Below, piece by piece: positions 34,217 through 45,544 of a DNA stretch of 64,000 nt. Made by a program: the position numbers and the translations under genes. Every line of letters begins with the position of its first letter. Within the stretch, counting starts at the first letter, position 1. Under the pieces are notes generated by a model, which saw nothing but the letters and a program-made list of their open reading frames with translations, searched no databases and was not told the origin of the DNA. Origin of the DNA: Myxococcales bacterium. Lineage in GTDB: Bacteria > Myxococcota_A > Polyangia > Polyangiales > Polyangiaceae. The stretch covers positions 1-64,000 of the forward strand of contig JANYHK010000010.1 in the NCBI GenBank assembly GCA_025359105.1, given 5' to 3'.

Positions 34217-35623
34217 TCACTGCACGAAGTCGTTCATCTGGATGAGCGGCATCAGGATCGCGAACGCGATGAAGCCGACGGCGCCGCCCATGATGACGAT
34301 CATGAGCGGCTCGAGCAGGCTGGTGAGCGCCTGCACGCGCGTCTCCACCTGGGTGTCGTACGCCTTGGCGACGTTCTCGAGCATCGCCTCGAGCTCGCCG
34401 CTCTTCTCGCCCACCGCGATCATGTGCGTCACGATCGGCGGGAAATCTCCGCTCCGTTTGAGCGGACCGGCGATCGACTCGCCTTCGCGGATGGAGGCCG
34501 TCGCCTCCTCGATGACCTTGGCGAGGCGCGCGTTGTCGAGCACGTTGCGAACGATGTCCATCGCCTTGAGGAGCGGCACGCCGCTCTGCAGCAGCGTGGC
34601 GAGCGTGCGCGAGAAGCGGGCCACCGCGAGCATGCGCAGGAGCGTGCCGAAGATTGGGATCTTGAGGAGGAGCGTGTCCTTCCAGATCTGCCCGGTCGGT
34701 GTCGCGACGTAGGCGAGGAAGCGCGCCAAGGCGAAGCCCGCCACGATGCCGATGCCGATACCGATGGCGTACGCGCCCACCGACTCGACGCTGAAGCCGA
34801 CGATGGCCATCACGACCACCGCCGCCGCCGCACCGCCCACGAAGAACGGCTTCTTCTGGCGGTCCTCCGGGTTCGCCGGGGGACGCATCGCGCGGCGCAC
34901 GAGGGTCATCGCCACCACCGAGGTGACGAAACCGAGCATCTGATTGCTCCCGATCGCGCTGGAGACGCCGATGAGGAGCGACGTGTACCAGGGGAGCGCG
35001 CGGTCGAGGCTGGAAAAAATACTGGTCACCTTCGGAACGACCACCACCATCATGATCGTGATGAGCACCGAGCCGATGAGGAGCATCAGGACCGGGTACG
35101 CGAGCGCCGCGCCGACCTTGCCGCGCAGCCTGCTCTGGCCCTCCATGAAGTCGGCGAGGCGCTCGAGCACCGTCTCCAGTGTGCCGGACGCTTCGCCAGC
35201 GGCGACCATGTTCACGTAGAGGTTGGGGAAGATCTTCCCGTGGGGCTCGAGCGCCTTGGCGAGCGAGATGCCTTCGTTGAGGCGGTCTCGGACCTGCGTG
35301 AGCACGCGCTTCAGCTCGATCTTGTCGACCTGCTCGGTCAGCGCGCTCACCGCCTCGACGAGCGGGATGCCGGCGTTGACGAGCGTGGCGAGCTGGCGGG
35401 TCATCATCGCGATGTCGCCGACGTTCACGCGGCGGAAGAACGCGCCCAGATCGATGTTGCGCTTGGCCTTCGCCGTCGCGGCGCTCGTCTCGTGCGCGCT
35501 CGTGAGGAGCACGCCCTCTCGCTTCAAGTTGGCGCGCAGGAGCTTGGGGTTGTCCGCGTCGCGAACCCCCTTCACCTGCTTTCCGCTCGCTGCGACGAGC
35601 CCGGTGTACTCGAAGACGGCCAT
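34217..35623 (-). CDS. gspF: Type II secretion inner-membrane protein GspF
   Basis: The 468-residue polytopic protein has two repeated GspF domains. The N-terminal one starts at DIAMMTRQLATLVNAGIPLV and the second at VARFSRTLATLLQSGVPLL. Three transmembrane regions are visible (about 180-200, 230-290 in several helices, and 440-465). GspF is the platform protein that couples GspE ATPase activity to pseudopilus growth. The central membrane region is longer than usual, with extra hydrophobic stretches (VGGAAAAVVVMAIVGF, GIGIGIVAGFALARF). Confidence 0.95.
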   Translation of the reverse strand: MAVFEYTGLVAASGKQVKGVRDADNPKLLRANLKREGVLLTSAHETSAATAKAKRNIDLGAFFRRVNVGDIAMMTRQLATLVNAGIPLVEAVSALTEQVDKIELKRVLTQVRDRLNEGISLAKALEPHGKIFPNLYVNMVAAGEASGTLETVLERLADFMEGQSRLRGKVGAALAYPVLMLLIGSVLITIMMVVVVPKVTSIFSSLDRALPWYTSLLIGVSSAIGSNQMLGFVTSVVAMTLVRRAMRPPANPEDRQKKPFFVGGAAAAVVVMAIVGFSVESVGAYAIGIGIGIVAGFALARFLAYVATPTGQIWKDTLLLKIPIFGTLLRMLAVARFSRTLATLLQSGVPLLKAMDIVRNVLDNARLAKVIEEATASIREGESIAGPLKRSGDFPPIVTHMIAVGEKSGELEAMLENVAKAYDTQVETRVQALTSLLEPLMIVIMGGAVGFIAFAILMPLIQMNDFVQ

Positions 35624-35634
35624 CTACTTCCTTC

Positions 35635-37455
<1,821 letters not shown>

Positions 37456-37457
37456 GA

Positions 37458-40067
37458 CTACTTCTCGACCTTGTCCACGCTACGGGGTGACGTCGTGATG
37501 TTGAGCGCGGGGACGGGGGGCGGAGTGCTCGGCGTACCGAAGCCAGGCGGCGGGGTCGGGGGAGTGCCGCCGGCCGCGACGGGGCGGGCGGAGGTTGGGG
37601 CCGGCATCTCGAGCGGCTGACCCGGCTCGTGGCGCTTCAGCTCCTTGGGGCGCGTGAGCTCCTCGAGGCGCTTGCGCTCGTCGACACCCAAGAAACCCTG
37701 CCGGATGTCTTCGACGAGGCCGTTGGTGCGCGTGTAGTCCTTCGGCGGCTCGTACTCGTTGGAGTCGGAGAACACGAAGTAGCGATCGAGGTACTCCTGG
37801 CGCTCCTGCATCTTGCGCTCGAACACCGTGCGCAGATCGCTCTGCTCGCGGATGATGTAGGGCGTCAGGATGAGGACGAGGTTGCGCTTCTCGAAGCTGT
37901 TCTCCGTTTTGCGGAAAAGCGCGCCGAGCACCGGGATGTCGCCGAGCAATGGGACCTTGTCCTCCTTGCGCGACCGCACGTTTCGGATGAGGCCGCCGAT
38001 CACGACCGTCTGCTGATCGCGGACGACGAGCGTGGTGTTCGCGGTGCGCTTGCTGATCGGGATGACGCCGAGCGCGCCGACGGCCGAGCCCTGCTCGCTG
38101 ATCTCTTCGGTCAGCTCGAGGCGGACCTCGTTCGACTCGTTCAAGTGCGGGATGATCGAGATCTTCGTGCCGACGTCCTGGCGAGGCGCCGAGAAGCCGA
38201 GGCCGCCGAGACCGCCGAGGGCACCGAGACCAGCGGCCGCGCCGCCCGCAGCGCCGGCCGCACCCGCGAGCGCGCCGAGGCCGCCGCCGACGTTCTGCTG
38301 GAGCGGCACGTTGTCGCCGACGGAGATCTCCGCCTTGATGTTGTCGGTCGCGAGGATGTGCGGCGTGCTCAGCAAATCGGTGTCGCCGGTCTGCGCGAGC
38401 GCCTGGATGAAGGTGCCGAACGCCGGGATGGTGACGCCGGTGCCGAGGAAGTTCTGGCTGCCGGTGACGCCAGGGCCGCGGACGCCGAGGGCGAAGCCCT
38501 GGAGCGCGTCGGGATCGGTCGGAAGAAGGGAGATCGTGTTGAGCGGCTTGTTGCCGCCGTAGACGAGGCCCTGATCCGCGCCGGTCGCGAACGTGTCAGC
38601 GCCGTGGAACGACACGCCGAGGACGTCGCGTCGCTTCAGCTGCAGGTCCATGATGACCGCTTCGATGAAGACCTGCTTGCGGGCCTGATCGAGCCGGTCG
38701 ACGACGATGCGGAGCGACGCGTAGTCGCGCTGCGACGAGGTGACGACGATCGAGTTGGTCGCCTTGTCGGCGCTGACCTTCACGCCGCCCTCGAAGATGC
38801 CCTGCGGTGCCGCGGAGCCGGCCGGCCTCGCCGCGCCGCCGCCCGCAGGGGCTGCGCCACCCGCGCCGGCGACGATCTCGGTCAGGGTCTTGGTGAGCTC
38901 GATGGCGTCGGCGTGCTGCAGCGGGAAGACGTGGATCTCGCCCTCGCCGGTCTGCGGGATGTCGATGCGGCGCACGAACTCGAGGATGCGCAGGTACGCG
39001 CGCTCGGTGGCGACGATGACGAGCGAGTTCGAGCGATCGTCGGCGACGATCTTGGAGATGTGCAAATCGCCGCCGCCCACCGTGATGTGCGGGGGGTTGG
39101 GCTTGCCGCCGGCGGCCGCAGGGGCGCCCGCGGGCGCGCCGCCGCCGCTCTTCACGTCGAAGAGCTCGTTGATGCGCTTCTCGACGTCGCTCGCGGCCGC
39201 GTAGTGCACGGGCTCGATCCAGATCTGATCGCCGGCCTCGCCGACGTCGATCTCCTCGACGAGCTGCATCATGCGCCGGATGTTCGTCCCGGTGTCCGTC
39301 ATGATGAGGAGGTTGCCCGGCCCGTAGACCGTGATGTCCCCCTCCTTCGTCTTGAACTTGCCGAGGACGTTGGCGACCTCGTCGGCGCTGATGTGCGACA
39401 GGCGGTGGATGCGGGTGACGTAGCGATCCTCGGCCGGCGCGCCCTGCGCGGCCGTGTACATCGGGGTCCCCTGCGTCGCGACGCCCGCGGTCTCCACGAT
39501 CTTGAGGAAGCGGCCGTGGGGGACGACGGTGAGGCCGTTGGTCTCCAGGATCGACAAAAACGCCTGGTACGCCTCGGCGACGGTGACCTTCTGCGGCGAG
39601 TAGATGCTCGCCTTGATGCTGCGGACCTTGCCGCCGAAGATGAACCGCTTGCCGGTGAGCTGGCCGATGACCTTCACGAGCTCGGGCAGATCGGCGTCCT
39701 CGAGCGAGAAGCCGACCTTGAAGTTCGGCGAGCGTGGCTCGAACTCCATCGTCTGCTCGAACTGGGGGAGGCCGGCGGTGTCCGCGGTCGACTTGCCGCC
39801 GGGGGTCAGCACCGGCTTGCCGCCGGCCGCCGCCGGTCCAGCGCCAGGGGTCGTCCCGAAGGCGCCTGCGGCAGGCGCGCTGCCGCCGGCCGAGCCGCCC
39901 GCGTTGGGTGACGTCGCGGGCGCGGTGGCCGGAGGCGTCACGCCGGGCGCGGCGGGGTCGGGCCGCGCAACCTGCGAAGGCGCACGCTGCGCGGCCGCGT
40001 CGCGGAGATCGGCGAAGAAGAACGCCGAAGAAGCGAGCGGCAATAGAAGGAACGGACGTTTCATCAT
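37458..40067 (-). CDS. gspD: Type II secretion outer-membrane secretin GspD
   Basis: About 869 residues with a signal peptide (MMKRPFLLLPLASSAFFFA) and a Pro/Ala-rich linker. The periplasmic N0-N3 domains follow, visible as an STN-like FSLEDADLPELVKVIGQLTG and repeated YVTRIHRLSHIS...VANVLGK and IHVFPLQHADAIELTKTL. The C-terminal secretin domain has VPLLGDIPVLGALFRK and NLVLILTPYII, followed by an S-domain-like tail. It forms the exit channel. Starts at 40064, 40067 or GTG 40076 are all possible; 40067 is used. Low-complexity Gly/Ala insertions in the secretin part are unusual. Confidence 0.95.
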   Translation of the reverse strand: MMKRPFLLLPLASSAFFFADLRDAAAQRAPSQVARPDPAAPGVTPPATAPATSPNAGGSAGGSAPAAGAFGTTPGAGPAAAGGKPVLTPGGKSTADTAGLPQFEQTMEFEPRSPNFKVGFSLEDADLPELVKVIGQLTGKRFIFGGKVRSIKASIYSPQKVTVAEAYQAFLSILETNGLTVVPHGRFLKIVETAGVATQGTPMYTAAQGAPAEDRYVTRIHRLSHISADEVANVLGKFKTKEGDITVYGPGNLLIMTDTGTNIRRMMQLVEEIDVGEAGDQIWIEPVHYAAASDVEKRINELFDVKSGGGAPAGAPAAAGGKPNPPHITVGGGDLHISKIVADDRSNSLVIVATERAYLRILEFVRRIDIPQTGEGEIHVFPLQHADAIELTKTLTEIVAGAGGAAPAGGGAARPAGSAAPQGIFEGGVKVSADKATNSIVVTSSQRDYASLRIVVDRLDQARKQVFIEAVIMDLQLKRRDVLGVSFHGADTFATGADQGLVYGGNKPLNTISLLPTDPDALQGFALGVRGPGVTGSQNFLGTGVTIPAFGTFIQALAQTGDTDLLSTPHILATDNIKAEISVGDNVPLQQNVGGGLGALAGAAGAAGGAAAGLGALGGLGGLGFSAPRQDVGTKISIIPHLNESNEVRLELTEEISEQGSAVGALGVIPISKRTANTTLVVRDQQTVVIGGLIRNVRSRKEDKVPLLGDIPVLGALFRKTENSFEKRNLVLILTPYIIREQSDLRTVFERKMQERQEYLDRYFVFSDSNEYEPPKDYTRTNGLVEDIRQGFLGVDERKRLEELTRPKELKRHEPGQPLEMPAPTSARPVAAGGTPPTPPPGFGTPSTPPPVPALNITTSPRSVDKVEK

Positions 40068-40120
40068 CGAGCGCACGTGTGGCCTTTCGTGGTCCTACGG
40101 CTGCGGCAGAAAGCGAAGAG

Positions 40121-40387
40121 TCAGATCGCGCGGGTGGCGCGCGGCGGAAGGTCCGCCTTGTTCGCGTTGGTTTTGGTGGGCGGTGCGTCCTCGGCCTTCG
40201 GCGGGCGCTGCCCTTCGATCTTCGACGCAGGGACGACGCTGGAGCCCGGGTCCGACGACTCGTGCGGCCCCACCGCGCGCCCGACGGCGAACAGCGCGAT
40301 CAGCGTGACGACGCCGGTGAACGCGACGCACGCGCCCACCATCACGCCCATGGTCTTCAACGTCTTGTGCAAAAGGTCGGAGTGCAT
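40121..40387 (-). CDS. Small single-pass membrane protein between gspC and gspD
   Basis: An 88-residue protein with one transmembrane helix (about 12-37, MGVMVGACVAFTGVVTLIAL) and a Pro/Lys-rich, probably periplasmic, tail. It has no similarity that I recognise. It lies in frame order with the operon, between gspC and gspD, where no gene is found in enterobacterial clusters. The start ATG at 40387 follows a pentamer repeat (40402-40431). It is plausibly a lineage-specific accessory subunit. Confidence 0.65.
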   Translation of the reverse strand: MHSDLLHKTLKTMGVMVGACVAFTGVVTLIALFAVGRAVGPHESSDPGSSVVPASKIEGQRPPKAEDAPPTKTNANKADLPPRATRAI

Positions 40388-40401
40388 CTCGGGTTCCTAC
40401 T

Positions 40402-40431
40402 TCTCGTCTCGTCTCGTCTGGTCTGGTCTGG
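40402..40431 (+). repeat. Pentanucleotide repeat (TCTCG)3(TCTGG)3
   Basis: Six pentamers lie in the leader between the gspC stop and the small membrane protein gene. They lie 15-44 bases upstream of its start codon. On the coding strand the tract is purine-rich (CCAGA/CGAGA). Confidence 0.9.
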
Positions 40432-40445
40432 TGCTGGAGCGAGCG

Positions 40446-41417
40446 TCACTTGATGTTGTAGTCGAGGTTCATGTTCGACCCTCGACGGTTGACCTGAACG
40501 GTGAGGTGATCGGCGGTGCGGAGGCGCGCGTACGCCTCGAGCGCCTTCTCGGGGCTCGCCATGTCGAAGCCGTTGATCGTCTGGAGGCGATCGCCGTTCT
40601 CCATGCCGAGGACGCCGAGCAGGGTCTCCGGACGGACGCCGAAGAGACGGATACCGACGACCTTGCCGTTCTCCTGCTCGGGGACGATGCGCGCCTGGCG
40701 CATGAGGTCGGACTGGTTCTCCAGGATCTTGTCGACGACGCCGCGATCGACGTTGAACTCGGTCGCGCTGATCTTCGAGATGCCGCGCGCGATCGACGGA
40801 TCGAGCGCGCCCGCGCCGCCAGCGGCCGGCGGCGGGGGAGGCGCGGGGACGGCGGCGGAGGCGGCCGGGGTCTTGGCGGCGCCCTTGAAGAGCTCGGCCT
40901 GGCAGAGCGAGCTGCCGCTCGTCATCCAGATGCGATCCCAGCCGACGAACTTAAGCGTCTTGCCGCCGAACTCGGTGCCGCGGCGTCGGAGCTGGCTCTT
41001 GTCCTTGTCCGACGAGCCGGTGGTGAGCGCGGCGAACGACCACTCCGGATCGCTCGACGCCGCGATGACGAGCACCTTCACGCCGTCGCACGGCGGCGCG
41101 CTCATCGGATCGGACAGATCGAGGGGCGCCGAGGCCACGGGGCTGTCGTCGACCGGCTTCTTGTTGAGGGCGCCGGTGACCGAGTCGAAGGGGTTACGCG
41201 AGAGGATCGCCTCGGCGTTCGTGGCGTGCGACTGCTGGCCGCTCGCCATGGGCGGCGTCTTGGCGATGAGCGGCGGCGCCGAGAGCTGCTTCTCGTCCGC
41301 GCCGAGGCTGATCCCGACGAGCTGCGTGATGGCCTTGGCGTTGAGCGCCGCCGCCAGCATCACGAGCGGGGCGAGGACGAGCCAGAAGTTCTTGCGCAGG
41401 AGCTGGTCGACGGCCAT
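40446..41417 (-). CDS. gspC: Type II secretion protein GspC
   Basis: The 323-residue inner-membrane protein has a short cytoplasmic N-terminus and a transmembrane helix (about 10-27, FWLVLAPLVMLAAALNAKA). The HR domain includes ILSRNPFDSV and the stretch following SDPMSAPPCDGVKVL. A Pro/Ala linker follows, and a C-terminal PDZ domain (about 245-318) has VVGIRLFGVRPETLLGVLGMENGD. It bridges the inner-membrane platform and the GspD secretin. This is the first gene of the operon, 15 bases downstream of a predicted sigma54 transcription start. Confidence 0.93.
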   Translation of the reverse strand: MAVDQLLRKNFWLVLAPLVMLAAALNAKAITQLVGISLGADEKQLSAPPLIAKTPPMASGQQSHATNAEAILSRNPFDSVTGALNKKPVDDSPVASAPLDLSDPMSAPPCDGVKVLVIAASSDPEWSFAALTTGSSDKDKSQLRRRGTEFGGKTLKFVGWDRIWMTSGSSLCQAELFKGAAKTPAASAAVPAPPPPPAAGGAGALDPSIARGISKISATEFNVDRGVVDKILENQSDLMRQARIVPEQENGKVVGIRLFGVRPETLLGVLGMENGDRLQTINGFDMASPEKALEAYARLRTADHLTVQVNRRGSNMNLDYNIK

Positions 41418-41442
41418 GTTTTGGGACCTTCAGCCTTAGCAA

Positions 41443-41459
41443 AGCCAGGCCCGTGCCAA
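41443..41459 (-). promoter_or_regulatory. Sigma54 (-24/-12) promoter of the gsp operon
   Basis: On the minus strand TTGGCACGGGCCTGGCT fits the consensus YTGGCACG-N4-TTGCW. The -24 GG is at 41457-41456 and the -12 GC at 41445-41444, with correct 12-base spacing; only one T in the -12 box differs (TGGC for TTGC). Transcription would start near 41432. That gives a 15-base leader that contains the GAAGG ribosome site of gspC. A NtrC-type activator gene lies immediately upstream. Confidence 0.72.
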
Positions 41460-41513
41460 TAGGGAAACCTCACCGTTGTCGGGCATTTGAAGGACCGATC
41501 GGCGGGCTCCTTC

Positions 41514-41526
41514 CGACAGGTTGTCG
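41514..41526 (-). promoter_or_regulatory. Candidate activator-binding site for the gsp sigma54 promoter
   Basis: CGACA-GGT-TGTCG is a perfect inverted repeat centred about 88 bases upstream of the predicted start, the usual distance for an enhancer of a NtrC-type activator. Related half-sites occur at 41475 (GTTGTCGG) and 41562-41574 (CGACATTTTGACA), and near the regulator gene's own start. Confidence 0.5.
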
Positions 41527-41581
41527 CCGGGGGGCCGCGCCGGGCCCGCGACGCGACATTTTGACAATCCGCCCCTTGCCT

Positions 41582-43015
<1,434 letters not shown>

Positions 43016-43018
43016 TTC

Positions 43019-43029
43019 GTCAAATTGAC
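43019..43029 (-). promoter_or_regulatory. Palindrome at the start of the regulator gene
   Basis: GTCAA-A-TTGAC is a perfect inverted repeat ending four bases upstream of the regulator ATG, in an unusually AT-rich leader. A second motif with spaced TTGAC/TTGTC halves lies at 43036-43050. The similarity in half-site sequence to the candidate site at 41514-41526 suggests autoregulation. Confidence 0.4.
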
Positions 43030-43083
43030 ACGCGTTCGACAACTCGTCAAGTGCTTGGACACAATTTCAATTTATGCAGCAAA

Positions 43084-43641
43084 CTATCGTATTAACTTTG
43101 ATATTTGCTTGAACGCGTCCGAGCCAGCGCGTCGAAGCCAGTCGAAGGCGACCGCTTCGGTGACCGTGGTGATGGCGCCCGCGCGCTCGCAGAGGCGGAG
43201 GCCGGCCTGCCGGTTGTCCTCGGTCCGCGAGGCGACTGCGTCGGCGACGACGTGCGTGGTGTAGCCGCGACGCGCGAGCTCGCGCGTCGTCTGGAAGACG
43301 CAGACGTGGGTCTCCATCCCCATGATCACGATGTGACGCGCCTCGGAGTGATGGATGGCGCGCGCGATCTCGGGATCGCCCATCGCGTCGAAGTCGAGCT
43401 TGGGCATGGGCGAGACGCCGAGCGCGGGCAGGCGCGCGGCGAGCTTCGTGACGGTGGGGCCTAGCCCTTTTGGGTACTGCTCGGTCACGAGCACCTTCAC
43501 GCCGAGGATGCGCGCGGCCTCGAGCAGAACGTCCGCGTTCGCGAGGAGCCGGTCCTGCGCATCCTGCGGCATCGCGCCGAGGAGGCGCTCCTGCACGTCG
43601 ACGACGAGGAGCAAGGACGAGTCGGGGTTCAGGCGGTCCAC
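43084..43641 (-). CDS. Isochorismatase family cysteine hydrolase
   Basis: The 185-residue protein has the isochorismatase-like alpha/beta fold with the expected triad: Asp near residue 15 in LLLVVDVQERLL, a Lys in the YPKGLG region, and Cys in GMETHVCVFQT. The cis-peptide region VIMGMETHVC is well conserved. The substrate may be an amide such as nicotinamide or a ureido acid rather than isochorismate; the sequence does not decide. GTG 43641 is the start, four bases after the stop of the upstream small protein, so it is the third gene of a short operon. Confidence 0.88.
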   Translation of the reverse strand: MDRLNPDSSLLLVVDVQERLLGAMPQDAQDRLLANADVLLEAARILGVKVLVTEQYPKGLGPTVTKLAARLPALGVSPMPKLDFDAMGDPEIARAIHHSEARHIVIMGMETHVCVFQTTRELARRGYTTHVVADAVASRTEDNRQAGLRLCERAGAITTVTEAVAFDWLRRAGSDAFKQISKLIR

Positions 43642-43645
43642 CTCT

Positions 43646-44089
43646 TCACCACACCTTTACACGGATCGATCGGATGAGTTGCCCTAGCTCGGTGCGCGCG
43701 TCGAAGCGCAGGACGGCGCGACCGACCTCGCGCGCGGTCGGGTCGCAGAGGCTCATCGGCAGGACCGTCAGCGCGTCGGCGAGCTTGGGGACGGTGAGAT
43801 CGCGCTGGCCGCAGAGCCGGTAGGCGCAGCCGTCGTCGCCCAGGAAGCGCAGATCGTAGGGGATGCGCTGCTCGTTCACGATGCGCAGGCTGATCTTCCC
43901 CGTGCACGGGCGCGCGGTGGCAACCCCTTCGAGCGACAGCGTGCCCTCCACCCGCAGGGCCGGCGCGCGGACGAAATCGCGCAGGCGATCGATCGACACG
44001 TCGAGGCTCAGCTCGGCAGCCCGATCTTCGAGCGGGCGCGCGAGGAGATGGTACGCGCCGCTCATGTTCTCGTGGAAAAGGAGCCTCAT
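43646..44089 (-). CDS. Small protein of unknown function in ferredoxin operon
   Basis: A 147-residue protein from ATG 44089, overlapping the ferredoxin stop by four bases (ATGA). It starts MRLLFHENMSGAYHLL and continues with a beta-rich core with regular strands (LRVEGTLSLEGVATARPCTG, KISLRIVNEQRIPYDLRFLG). It has no signal peptide, membrane helix or metal motif. The F-x-E-x-M-S-G opening is reminiscent of N-terminal modules in some FAD-dependent sterol-type oxidoreductases, but I cannot assign a function. Confidence 0.7.
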   Translation of the reverse strand: MRLLFHENMSGAYHLLARPLEDRAAELSLDVSIDRLRDFVRAPALRVEGTLSLEGVATARPCTGKISLRIVNEQRIPYDLRFLGDDGCAYRLCGQRDLTVPKLADALTVLPMSLCDPTAREVGRAVLRFDARTELGQLIRSIRVKVW

Positions 44090-44412
44090 TTTGCGGGGCG
44101 GGCAGGCTGCACGATCAGGCGCTCGACGAGCGTACCGGCGGCCGCTGCGTCGGCGATCTCGCCCACGTCGGCGAGGGTGACGTTGCCGTAGACGACGTGA
44201 TCGGGCTCGACCACGATCGACGCGCCGCTCTCGCAGAGGTCGAGGCAGGACGACGTGCAGGCGCGGATCCGCTTGTGTGCGCCGCGCTTGACGAGAGCAT
44301 CCTTGAGCTCCTTCGCGATCTCCTCGGAGCCCTTCGCGGCGCACGAGCCCTTGGGGTTGTCGGCGTCGCGGCGGTTGATGCACACGAAGAGGTAACGCTC
44401 ACGGTGGGGCAT
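44086..44412 (-). CDS. Thioredoxin-like [2Fe-2S] ferredoxin
   Basis: The 108-residue protein resembles the thioredoxin-fold [2Fe-2S] ferredoxins. The Cys ligands appear as YLFVCINRRD, CAAKG, RIRACTSSCLDLCESG and the nearby residues, the usual spacing C-x(11-12)-C and C-x3-C. VVVEPDHVVYGNVT completes the fold. Such proteins transfer electrons in the cytoplasm. It is the first gene of the three-gene leftward operon and is divergent from a lipoprotein gene (118 bases between). Confidence 0.88.
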   Translation of the reverse strand: MPHRERYLFVCINRRDADNPKGSCAAKGSEEIAKELKDALVKRGAHKRIRACTSSCLDLCESGASIVVEPDHVVYGNVTLADVGEIADAAAAGTLVERLIVQPARPAK

Positions 44413-44530
44413 GCCCCGTTCTCATCACGCGAGCCAGGCGTCACGTCAAGCGGGGAGGCTCGCGCGCTGGCGATGCGGGTACAAAATCGATTGCGCGGAG
44501 GGGCGCATCGCGAGCAATGTGGCCCGCGCC

Positions 44531-45499
44531 ATGAAGAACCAGAGCCGCCTCCTCCTCGTCCTTCCCCTGCTCGTCGCCTGTGGTGGCGGGAACGACAACC
44601 TGCCGCCCCCGCCGCCTCCGCCCCCGCCCCCGCCCGTCACCGCGGCCGTCGCGACGCCCCCGCCGCCCGCGGAGGACGCGGCCGCGCCGTTCGTGGCTCC
44701 GGCCGGCCCCGCGCCGACGCTCGTGCCCGGCACCGCCAGCCCCGATCCGACGGGCGCGCTCCCGACGGCGAAGTTCGTCGCGCCCAAGAGCGGCGAGGTG
44801 GTCCCGAGCGACAAGGTGGCCGACTACTCGATCAAGCTCGACGTGAAAAACTGGCAGACGGCCACGGGCAGCTCGCACGTGCACCTCATCCTCGACAACA
44901 AGCCGTACAAGGCCATCTACGATCCGAAGCAGCCCATCAAGCTCAGCGATCTCACGGCCGGCGCCGCGCTCGACGAGGGGCAGCACGTCCTCGTCGCGTT
45001 CCCGAGCCGGGCGAACCACGAGAGCGTCAAGACGAAGGACGCGATGAGCGTCATCGAGTTTTTCGTCGGCAAGAAGGCGGACGGGAAGACGAACCTCAAG
45101 AAGCCCATCCTCGTCTACAGCCGCCCGAAGGGGGACTACAAAGGCGACATGGCGCGCCACGTCCTCATCGACTTCCAGCTCGCCAACGACGCGCTGGGCG
45201 ACGGCAAGGACCACGTGAACATCACGGTCACCGGCCCTGGCGCCGACGCGCCGCTGACGGCGAAGGCCGACAAAGTGGGCACGCCCTTCTACCTCGACAA
45301 CCTGCAGAACGGTGCCTACACGCTGAAACTGGAGCTGATGGACAAGGACGACAAGCCCGTCGCCGGCCCATGGAATTCGACGACCCGCACCATCAAGGTC
45401 GACAAGGACGCCGTCGCCGATCCCATGCCGGGGATGAACATGGGGGCCTCCCCCGACGCCGGCGCAGACGTCGCCAAGCCCCCGGCGCCCAAGAAGTAG
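44531..45499 (+). CDS. Lipoprotein with Pro-rich linker, unknown function
   Basis: The 322-residue protein has a signal peptide with lipobox (LLVACGGG) and a run of prolines and Pro/Ala linker (residues about 25-75). A beta-sandwich-like body of about 200 residues contains KFVAPKSGEVV, GSSHVHLILDN and a second similar module after GDMARHVLIDFQL. The C-terminal stretch holds Met-rich MPGMNMG. The HVH and Met-rich segments could bind copper or another metal, but this is not certain. It stands alone and ends 45 bases before the histidine kinase gene. Confidence 0.75.
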   Translation: MKNQSRLLLVLPLLVACGGGNDNLPPPPPPPPPPPVTAAVATPPPPAEDAAAPFVAPAGPAPTLVPGTASPDPTGALPTAKFVAPKSGEVVPSDKVADYSIKLDVKNWQTATGSSHVHLILDNKPYKAIYDPKQPIKLSDLTAGAALDEGQHVLVAFPSRANHESVKTKDAMSVIEFFVGKKADGKTNLKKPILVYSRPKGDYKGDMARHVLIDFQLANDALGDGKDHVNITVTGPGADAPLTAKADKVGTPFYLDNLQNGAYTLKLELMDKDDKPVAGPWNSTTRTIKVDKDAVADPMPGMNMGASPDAGADVAKPPAPKK

Positions 45500-45544
45500 A
45501 ACGAGCGGCCGCGAGCAGCGAACCTGAGTTAGAGTATCTCGGCG

